Assembly: GCA_016931995.1 (NCBI GenBank)
Contig: JAFGDS010000028.1
Coordinates: 1 to 49,642, forward strand
Length of the DNA: 49,642 nucleotides
From: Pirellulales bacterium
GTDB lineage: Bacteria > Planctomycetota > Planctomycetia > Pirellulales > Thermoguttaceae
Reading direction: 5' to 3'
This document shows, piece by piece, positions 43,697 to 49,642 of this stretch; the stretch's first letter is position 1; every line of letters starts with the position of its first letter. The translations under genes were made by a program, and so were the position numbers. Under the pieces are notes generated by a model. It made no database searches, was not told the DNA's origin, and saw only the letters and a list, made by a program, of their open reading frames with translations.

Positions 43697-44612
43697 CCAA
43701 CGTTTCAGGCATCGGCGCGTCGGCCGGGTCGTCGTGGCGAACGCGCAGGCGGCCCTCGAAGCGTTCGAGTTGCGGCATCAGGCCCAGGAGCGTCTCGTCC
43801 AGCTCGCAAAAGAGCCGCTGGATCTTGCCTTCGAACATGTGGGCCAACAGGGCCGCCGGAATGGCCACGGTCAGGCCGGCCAGCGTGGTCACCAGGGCCT
43901 GGTAGATGCCTTCGGCGAGGACCTGGGCCTTGTTGGCGCCGGTGGGCAAATTGGCCGTGGCGAAGAACGCGAGGATCATCCCCCAGACCGTGCCCAACAG
44001 GCCCAACAGGGGCGCCACGCCCTCGGCCAGCACGAGCCAACGGATGTTGGCGAACAGCTTCGTGCCCTCGCGGCGCTGGGCCTCGGTAACGGCTGTTTCA
44101 AGCTCCGCGTGGGGGCGTCCGACCTTCAGCAGCATGGAGCGGATGATGTTCGCCGCGGCCGAAGGGTATTGCTGGCAGAGCTTGTACGCCTTGCGCGGGT
44201 CGAGCCCGCCGGGCTGACCGGCCAGCGCGCCCAGACCGTGGATCAGCGCCGGCGGCAGCACCTTGCGCCGCCGCAGCCCCAGCATCCGCTCCGCGCCGAA
44301 CGCGACGACCACCAGCGACATCAGCAGGATGGGCCACATGAGCGGCCCGCCCTTGAAGAGAAGCTCCAGCAGATTGATCTTCGGCTCCTCGACGACGGGC
44401 CCTTGCAGCACGGCGTCCGGCTCGCCGGCCGGCTGGGCAGCCAGATCCTTCTCGGCCTGTTTGGCGATGTCCTCCACCGTGGGCGGCGTGGCGGACGGCC
44501 CGGTCGCGTCCTGCGCTTGCGCCGCGGCCGGAAATACGAAGATCGCCCCCGCCAGTCCCAGGACCAACGCGGGCGCAAGCCATCGACGAGTCGAAAGAAA
44601 AGGAAGTGACAT
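43674..44612 (-). CDS. exbB: ExbB/TolQ family proton channel protein
   Basis: 312 residues. A signal-peptide-like N-terminus (LVLGLAGAIFVFPAAAQAQ) and about 50 periplasmic residues precede the first channel helix (WPILLMSLVVVAFGAE, about 93-108); the conserved pair of helices is GLLGTVWGMILAFFATA and LVTTLAGLTVAIPAALLA. It is the pentameric part of the ExbBD stator. The C-terminal GTTDKHR and stop are provided by a dispersed repeat arm. ATG 44612 (MSLPFLSTRR) was chosen as the start; a GTG at 44636 is also possible. The TPR gene lies upstream, 263 bases away. Confidence 0.9.
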   Translation of the reverse strand: MSLPFLSTRRWLAPALVLGLAGAIFVFPAAAQAQDATGPSATPPTVEDIAKQAEKDLAAQPAGEPDAVLQGPVVEEPKINLLELLFKGGPLMWPILLMSLVVVAFGAERMLGLRRRKVLPPALIHGLGALAGQPGGLDPRKAYKLCQQYPSAAANIIRSMLLKVGRPHAELETAVTEAQRREGTKLFANIRWLVLAEGVAPLLGLLGTVWGMILAFFATANLPTGANKAQVLAEGIYQALVTTLAGLTVAIPAALLAHMFEGKIQRLFCELDETLLGLMPQLERFEGRLRVRHDDPADAPMPETLGTTDKHR

Positions 44613-44680
44613 GAGCGGGCTCACAGGAAAGGTCACTTAAACGCAGCCCCTACCACAACGTCAACATGTTGTCAGACGGG

Positions 44681-44870
44681 AGATCACCACGGAGACACGG
44701 AGGCCACGGAGATGGTCATTGGCTCAAGGGCCGCGACATTGACGTATTTCGGATTCGCGTCCCAACGGGGCCACACCAGGGTTTCACTGACTGAAAGAGA
44801 CGATCCGTCGTCAACCAATCATCTCATCATTTATCTGTTCCTCTCCGTGCTCCCCGTGTCTCCGTGGTGA
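44681..44870. repeat. Inverted repeat, CCACGGAGACACGG type
   Basis: Arms TCACCACGGAGACACGGAGG (44684-44703) and CTCCCCGTGTCTCCGTGGTGA (44850-44870) flank about 150 bases that look non-coding. It fills the gap between the TPR gene and exbB and ends 6 bases before the TPR stop. Confidence 0.8.
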
Positions 44871-44875
44871 ATTCT

Positions 44876-47800
44876 TCATTTCTTTTCGCCCATCGACTCC
44901 AGCCGCTTCTTCGCCAGCGCGGCTTTGTCGTGGTTGGGGTATTTTTCGATCAGCTCCTTGTACAGCTTCACGGCCTGCTCGGGACGCTCGAGCACCTCGA
45001 AGCAGCGGGCGGCCTCGTACGTGGCGCTGGCCTGCCACTCGGGGTAGCTGTAGCCGTAAATCACCTGATAAAACGTCTTGATCGCCTCGGCGTGCTCCTT
45101 CTTGTCGAACTGAAGCTCGCCGACCATGAACAGCGCCCGGGCGGCCACCTCGCGGTTGGTCTTGGCCACGACCGTCTGGTAGAGCTTCACGGCCTCGTCC
45201 GGCTTGCCGAGGTTTTGCTGGGCCGCGCCTTGCTCGTAGAGAATCTCGGGCAGGTACTCGCTCTCCGGAAACCGCGCGACGGCGTCGGCCAGGAGCTTCA
45301 GGCTCGCGTCCCACTGGCCCAACTGCGCGGCCGCCTGGCCGGCGTGCAGCAGGCCGAGCACCTTGAAGTCCTTGCCCGTGGGCTCCTTGACTGATTCGTA
45401 CGCGGCCAGCGCTTCGGCGTGCTTGCCCTGGCGGCGGAAGCACTCGCCCTGCATGAAGGCGGCGTCCTCGGCCAGCTTGCCTTCGGGGAACGTCCGGCGC
45501 AGGAAGGCGAACGTCTCCTGGGCTTCGTTGAACTTGTCCTGATTGAAGTAGGACCAGCCCAGCTTGTAGCTGGCCTTCTCCTTCAGGCCCGAGTCGGACG
45601 CCTTCTGGCCCACGTCATAATAGGCCGCGGCGGCTTCGGCGAATTTCTTCTCGTCGTATTGACCTTCGGCCACGAGATACAGGCTTTCGGCGGCCAAGGG
45701 GCTGTCCGGATGCTCCTTGGCCAATTGCGCGAACCGCCGCAGGGCCTCCGGCTGGTTGCCCGACGACTTCAGCGCCCAGGCCAGCTCGTAGAGCGTCTTG
45801 TCCGATCCGCCGTACTTCGGATCGTCCTGGATCATCGCCTCGAAGGTCTTGACCGCCTCGGCGTGCTGCTTGAGCCCCACCTGGCACAGCCCCAGGACGT
45901 ACCGGGCGTCGGACCGCTCGCGCGGCGTGGGGTCGGCGGCCAGCAGGGTTTGCAGGTCCTCGATTGCCGGGGCGAACTTGCCTTGCTGTTGCCGGGCGGT
46001 GCCCCGGGCGAAACGCGCGCGTGGGATCAGCTTGTTGTCGGGAAACTCGGCCACGAGCCGATCGAGCGTCTTCTCCGCGCCGGCGGGGTCGCCCTGCTGG
46101 AGCTTCGCCCAGCCAAGGCCGTAAAGCGCGTGCGTTGCCAACGGGCTTGTGGGCCATTTCGCCAGGACCGTTTCGTACTGGGCCGCGGCGGTCTTCATGT
46201 CGCCCTGGGCGTAGGCGAACTCGCCCAACCAGTAGTTCGCCTGGTCCGCCAGCCGGCTTTCGGGAAACTCGGCCAGGAGCCGCCGGGCCGTCTGGGCGGC
46301 CTTTTGCGGATCTCCGCCGCGGTAATAAGCGTTGGCCAGAAGCAAAAGCGCGTCGTCCGCCTGACGCCATTTCGGATCGGCCGCCAGCGAGGACGATAGC
46401 GACGCAATGGCCGCGCCGTGCTGGCCCAGCTCCTCCTGGCTCGCGCCGACGAGGTAGTGCGCCTCGGCCAGGGCTGGCTTGGCGTGGATCTCGCCCAGTG
46501 CGCCCTCGAGGGCCGCGACCACCTCGGCGTGCTTCTTTTGAAGATGGAGCGCCAAGCCGCGGCGGACCTTCCACGACTCCGCGTCGCGATGGCCGGCGTG
46601 CTTGTCGAGCAACTGGCCAAAGAGCCGCTCGGCCTCGGCATGGTCGCCGGAAAGCAGATGCGCCTCGGCGGCGATGGCCGTGACGTCCGGCCGCAGCGGG
46701 CTGTCGGCGTATTTCTTCAGGTACTTTTCGGCCAGGCCCAGCGCCCGGGCGTGCTCGCCTTGTCCCAGCGCGGCGAAGCCGGCCATGTACAGCGCGGAAT
46801 CGGCGGCCGGGTCGTCCGGGTACTTCTCGGCCAACGAGGCGTACTGGTCAATCGACTCCGCCCGGCGGTCCGGAAGTTCGTACAGCGCGTCGGCCCGATC
46901 CAAGAGCAACTCGACCGCGAAGGGATCTTTCTCGGCCGCTTCGGCGGCGGGCAGGGCGTTTTCGACCGCGGCGAGGGCTTCGGCGGATTTGCCCTCCTTG
47001 AGCAGGCTGCGGGCAGTCCAGTGCGCGGCTTCCGGCACGAGAGCGCCGCCCGCGGCGAGGACTTTTTCGAGCACCCCGCGGGCGTCGGCCCATTGGCCGG
47101 CCAGGTAGTAACACTTGCCGGCGGCCAACTCGGCCTCGGCGATGCGTTTGGACTCGGGGAACTTCACGGCGACCGCGGCGTAAAGCGCGGCCGCCTCGGG
47201 ATATTTCTTCAACTGGGCCAGCGACGCCGCCTGGCGGAGCAGGGCGTGGTCGGCCAGGGCAAAACCCTTGCTCTGGGCGGCGTAAGCAAACCACTCGGCC
47301 GCCGCCTCGTATTGCTTGAGCCCAAAGAGCGTCTCCCCGCGGCGCATGCCGACCTCGACGATGAGGTCGTGCTTGGGGAACTTCTCGCGGAACGCGTCGT
47401 AGGCGGCGCCGGCCTTCTCGAACTCGCCCAGCTCCTCCCGGACGGTGCCCAAGGCGTACAGGGCGTCGGCCATAAGCTCGTCGTTGGGATACTCCTTGAC
47501 GAGCCGCTCGTACCAGCCGGCGGCTTCCTTCTTTTTGCCCTGCGCGTAGTCGCATTCGCCGCGGTAGTAGATCGCCTCGGCCAGATGTTTGCTCTTCGGA
47601 TACTTCGCGATGAGCGTGTCGAACGAGGCCGTGGCGTCCGCGTAGCGCTCGGCTTGGCCGGCTTTGGCCGCGTTAAACCGCGCCACGCCGAGGTAGAGAT
47701 AAGCCGCGTCCAAGAGGTCGAACTTGGGTTGCTTCTCGACCAACGAACCGAGCGTCGCGATGGCCTGGTCCAGCCGGTTGGCCTGGAGGCAGCAGATGCC

Positions 47801-48031
47801 CAGGTTCAAGGAGGCCTGGGGAGCGAAGCCGTGATCGGGGAACTGTTGGAGGAAATCGTTCCAGGCGTCGGCGGCCAGCTCGAATTGATCGCCGCGTTGC
47901 AGCGCGGCGGCCGCGCGGTAGGCGCGATTGCCGGCCTCGGTCGCGTCCTGAGCCGGCGCCCCGCGCCCAACCAACACGAGCGCGAGCGCGGCGGCCCAGG
48001 CCGCCCGCGGGGCCCAACGGGAGAGCTTCAT
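44876..48031 (-). CDS. Large secreted TPR protein
   Basis: 1051 residues. A signal peptide (MKLSRWAPRAAWAAALALVL, cut near APAQ) is followed by more than 20 TPR-like helix pairs with patterns such as YxxAxxxFxxLLxxFPxSxLAxxAxYxLGE through the whole length, similar to BamD/YbgF-type repeats. It should be periplasmic or outer-membrane-associated and act as a scaffold. It is the first gene of a cluster with exbB, exbD and the toroid protein. ATG 48031 has GAGG 7-10 bases upstream. YbgF/CpoB in the Tol system is a much smaller TPR partner in a similar gene neighbourhood. Confidence 0.85.
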   Translation of the reverse strand: MKLSRWAPRAAWAAALALVLVGRGAPAQDATEAGNRAYRAAAALQRGDQFELAADAWNDFLQQFPDHGFAPQASLNLGICCLQANRLDQAIATLGSLVEKQPKFDLLDAAYLYLGVARFNAAKAGQAERYADATASFDTLIAKYPKSKHLAEAIYYRGECDYAQGKKKEAAGWYERLVKEYPNDELMADALYALGTVREELGEFEKAGAAYDAFREKFPKHDLIVEVGMRRGETLFGLKQYEAAAEWFAYAAQSKGFALADHALLRQAASLAQLKKYPEAAALYAAVAVKFPESKRIAEAELAAGKCYYLAGQWADARGVLEKVLAAGGALVPEAAHWTARSLLKEGKSAEALAAVENALPAAEAAEKDPFAVELLLDRADALYELPDRRAESIDQYASLAEKYPDDPAADSALYMAGFAALGQGEHARALGLAEKYLKKYADSPLRPDVTAIAAEAHLLSGDHAEAERLFGQLLDKHAGHRDAESWKVRRGLALHLQKKHAEVVAALEGALGEIHAKPALAEAHYLVGASQEELGQHGAAIASLSSSLAADPKWRQADDALLLLANAYYRGGDPQKAAQTARRLLAEFPESRLADQANYWLGEFAYAQGDMKTAAAQYETVLAKWPTSPLATHALYGLGWAKLQQGDPAGAEKTLDRLVAEFPDNKLIPRARFARGTARQQQGKFAPAIEDLQTLLAADPTPRERSDARYVLGLCQVGLKQHAEAVKTFEAMIQDDPKYGGSDKTLYELAWALKSSGNQPEALRRFAQLAKEHPDSPLAAESLYLVAEGQYDEKKFAEAAAAYYDVGQKASDSGLKEKASYKLGWSYFNQDKFNEAQETFAFLRRTFPEGKLAEDAAFMQGECFRRQGKHAEALAAYESVKEPTGKDFKVLGLLHAGQAAAQLGQWDASLKLLADAVARFPESEYLPEILYEQGAAQQNLGKPDEAVKLYQTVVAKTNREVAARALFMVGELQFDKKEHAEAIKTFYQVIYGYSYPEWQASATYEAARCFEVLERPEQAVKLYKELIEKYPNHDKAALAKKRLESMGEKK

Positions 48032-48136
48032 GTTGTGACCTCGACTTCGTCTGTTCCGGCGGTCGGGTCCTCGCGTCGCCGCGGGGGCGTCCAACCTCCC
48101 AGTCATGGTACCAGACGCGCAACCCACATTCCATTT

Positions 48137-48165
48137 ATTGTAGACAGACGCTGCCGGACCGCCAG
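48137..48165 (-). promoter_or_regulatory. Possible TPR-cluster promoter
   Basis: On the minus strand, TACAAT (48142-48137) about 105 bases before the TPR start, with a poor -35 (CTGGCG, 48165-48160). Only the -10 is persuasive. Confidence 0.3.
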
Positions 48166-48282
48166 GAAGCTCCCCCCAGCGTATTAACTGGCCAGTCCAA
48201 CAGGGTGGGTCGCGGACATCCCGTGCCTGATGAGTCTTCGCGGACTACCCCCTTGGTGTATTCCCGCGGGGCGGAGAGTTTT

Positions 48283-48353
48283 GTGTGCCACTGGCTTTGC
48301 CAGTGCCAGGCCGTCCGGTGTGCCACGACACTGGCAGAGCCAGAGTGGCACAC
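48283..48353. repeat. Double-hairpin repeat, GTGCCACTGGC family
   Basis: GTGTGCCACTGGCTTTGCCA (48283-48302) on the left and TGGCAGAGCCAGAGTGGCAC (48332-48351) on the right, one extra base (A) in the right arm. The left hairpin is CACTGGC-TTT-GCCAGTG. It is in the 366-base gap 48032-48397 between mdh and the TPR gene. Confidence 0.85.
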
Positions 48354-48360
48354 GCACGCC

Positions 48361-48394
48361 GGCATGTCCACGGCAAGCGTGGACATGGCACCCC
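48361..48394. repeat. Half element, ATGTCCACG hairpin
   Basis: ATGTCCACG-GCAAG-CGTGGACAT followed by GGCACCCC: one half of the element type at 19271, here with T-A at the variable stem pair. It ends 4 bases before the mdh stop. Confidence 0.8.
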
Positions 48395-48397
48395 GAG

Positions 48398-49342
48398 CTA
48401 CCCCGTCAGCCGGGCCATGGCTTCGACGAGGGACTTCACGGCGGCGACGCTGTGGTCGAACGCGGCCCGTTCCTGGGCGTCCAGTTCGACCTCGACGATC
48501 CGCTCGACGCCGCCGGCGCCCAGCACCACGGGCACGCCGACGTAGTAGCCGCCCACGCCGTACTCCCGGTCGCAGTAGGCGGCGCAGGGCACCAGCCGCT
48601 TCTTGTCGCGGACAATCGCCTCGACCATTTGGGCCGTCGCCGCGGCCGGAGCGTAGTAGGCGCTGCCGGTCTTCAGCAGGCCGACAATCTCCGCGCCGCC
48701 CTGCCGGGTCCGCTCAATAATCCGGTTGAGTTGCGAGCGCGAGAGAAGCTGCGTGACCGGGATGCCGCCGACCGCCGCGCACCGGGCCAAGGGCACCATC
48801 GTGTCGCCGTGGCCGCCCAGGAGCATGGCCGACACGTCCTCGACGCTCACGCCCAGCTCCGCGGCCAGAAACGCGCGGAAGCGGGCCGTATCCAACACGC
48901 CGGCCTGGCCCATTACGCGCTGGGGCGGAAAACCCGTCACCTGGAGCATCCGCTGCGCCATGGCGTCCAGCGGATTGCTCACGACGAGGACCGTCGCCGC
49001 GGGGCTGTCGCGTTTGACGTTTTGGGCCACGATCGTGACGATGCGGGCGTTGGTGCTCAAGAGGTCGTCGCGGCTCATGCCCGGCTTGCGCGGCACGCCC
49101 GCCGTGACCACGACCACGTCGCTGTCGGCCGTGTCCTCGTACCGCGTTGTGCCGGTGATGCGGCAATCGAACCCGGCGATCGGCGCCGATTGGGCCAGAT
49201 CGAGGGCCTTGCCTTCCGGCATGGAACCGGTCTGGGGCACGTCCAAGAGGACGATATCGCCCAACTCGGCCGCCGCGCACCAATGCGCGGTCGTCGCGCC
49301 CACGTTGCCGGCGCCAATGATGGTAATTTTGGCTCGTCGCAT
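48398..49342 (-). CDS. mdh: Malate dehydrogenase (LDH-like type)
   Basis: 314 residues. It interconverts malate and oxaloacetate with NAD(H). The NAD-binding GAGNVGAT (10-17), the catalytic pair Asp151/His178 (GGHGD) and the substrate arginines Arg85, Arg91 and Arg154 are present. Arg85 in [16 protein letters not shown] marks malate rather than lactate specificity (Gln there in LDH). The length matches the LDH-like MDH group. ATG 49342 has AAGGGA 6 bases upstream; 12 extra residues from 49378 are not needed. It appears to be a single-gene unit. Confidence 0.94.
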   Translation of the reverse strand: MRRAKITIIGAGNVGATTAHWCAAAELGDIVLLDVPQTGSMPEGKALDLAQSAPIAGFDCRITGTTRYEDTADSDVVVVTAGVPRKPGMSRDDLLSTNARIVTIVAQNVKRDSPAATVLVVSNPLDAMAQRMLQVTGFPPQRVMGQAGVLDTARFRAFLAAELGVSVEDVSAMLLGGHGDTMVPLARCAAVGGIPVTQLLSRSQLNRIIERTRQGGAEIVGLLKTGSAYYAPAAATAQMVEAIVRDKKRLVPCAAYCDREYGVGGYYVGVPVVLGAGGVERIVEVELDAQERAAFDHSVAAVKSLVEAMARLTG

Positions 49343-49403
49343 GGCAGATCCCTTGGTATGTCTGGATGATGATCGCAAGGCATTCGCGTCAACAGACGGC
49401 CGT

Positions 49404-49468
49404 GTGCCACTGGCTCTGCCAGTGTGTCAATAGTCTAACCGGACAGGCACTGGCAGAGCCAGTGGCAC
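49404..49468. repeat. Double-hairpin repeat, GTGCCACTGGC family
   Basis: Perfect arms: GTGCCACTGGCTCTGCCAGT (49404-49423) and ACTGGCAGAGCCAGTGGCAC (49449-49468). Each arm is also a hairpin (loops TCT and AGA). It lies upstream of mdh. Confidence 0.9.
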
Positions 49469-49607
49469 TCTACGCGACGGGTCCTCGTCCGTGTAGAAAT
49501 CGGCAGTCAAACCGCCCGTCCCTCGCCCCTCATTTCCCGGCCCCTCTCCCGCTTGCGCAACATTATGCAGCTGCTAGCAGTGGGGAAACGAAAGAGTTCC
49601 CGGCCCA

Positions 49608-49642
49608 TATAATTGCCTTGTAAGTCTTTACAAGGAGGCAAG
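49608..49642 (+). promoter_or_regulatory. -10 box and ribosome-binding site of a gene beyond the window
   Basis: TATAAT at 49608-49613 and GGAGG at 49635-49639 near the right edge suggest that a plus-strand gene begins just past 49642. TTGCCTTGTAA (49613-49623) can pair with TTACAAGGAGGCAA (49628-49641), covering the GGAGG. No good -35 is visible. The rest of 49469-49607 shows nothing recognisable. Confidence 0.4.

Noticed and set aside
14710-44870. Repeats as a CRISPR array or integron
   Set aside because: Copies are single, kilobases apart and palindromic; there are no evenly spaced direct repeats and no cas or integrase genes.
48398-49342. Lactate dehydrogenase
   Set aside because: The substrate loop has Arg85 (VPRKPGMSR), the malate type; LDH has Gln.

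Overview
The window reads as a high-GC chromosomal segment from a planctomycete-like bacterium (Planctomycetota, probably a Pirellulales relative). Supporting signs are three secreted proteins with a C-terminal VPEP or PEP anchor, glycine, a hydrophobic stretch and an arginine cluster (PEP-CTERM), a leucine-rich-repeat lipoprotein, an M56 BlaR1-like protease with a BlaI repressor, dockerin and FG-GAP secreted proteins, and ExbB/ExbD linked to a prenyltransferase-like toroid protein. The lineage is inferred from gene content only. No rRNA, confident tRNA, CRISPR array, transposase or prophage gene is visible.

Layout, left to right. 1-2.8 kb: the 5' end of a lipoprotein gene, an LRR lipoprotein and a divergent PEP-CTERM protein with a cysteine-peptidase-like core. 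2.9-11.2 kb: the translation cluster thrS-infC-rpmI-rplT-pheS-pheT, with a lower-GC DUF3800 gene inserted between pheS and pheT. 11.2-16 kb: a retropepsin-like protein, a TGS-domain GTPase, a small membrane protein, asnS and trxB. 16.1-19.2 kb: cstA overlapping an HtrA-type protease. 19.4-21.8 kb: blaR1-blaI with a promoter that overlaps a dyad operator. 22.2-23.4 kb: a second PEP-CTERM protein. 23.8-31.7 kb: a leftward catabolic operon made of a FadR-type GntR regulator, an FG-GAP propeller protein, a DapA/NanA-type aldolase, an SSS sodium symporter and a secreted TIM-barrel glycoside-hydrolase-like protein; three of the junctions are translationally coupled or short. 31.8-38.9 kb: a single-domain response regulator, a dockerin/PEP-CTERM protein, a conserved hypothetical protein, an Ogt-type methyltransferase, a DUF6485 protein, an S41 processing protease, a CPBP/CAAX-like membrane protease and a YihX-like HAD phosphatase. 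39.0-48.0 kb: a leftward envelope cluster (large TPR protein, ExbB, ExbD, and a 1305-residue membrane-anchored toroid protein). 48.4-49.3 kb: malate dehydrogenase.

The most unusual feature lies between the genes. Nearly every sizeable gap carries one or more long hairpin-forming repeats from at least four families: GTGCCA...TGGCAC double hairpins, GTCATCCTGAGCGAAGCGAAGG hairpins given here by position, ACCACGGATGAACACGGAT arms, and a GGGGACAGTCCC hairpin. At four places one family sits inside the loop of another. In one family the stems covary between copies (G-C, C-G and T-A at the same pair). One repeat arm supplies the C-terminus and stop codon of ExbB, and another overlaps the GntR stop codon.

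Best candidates for an undescribed system: the TPR-ExbB-ExbD-toroid cluster, in which a proton-motive-force-coupled motor is translationally coupled to a toroid protein in the place where TonB or TolA would be expected; the GntR-FG-GAP-aldolase-symporter-hydrolase operon; and the nested, covarying repeat system.
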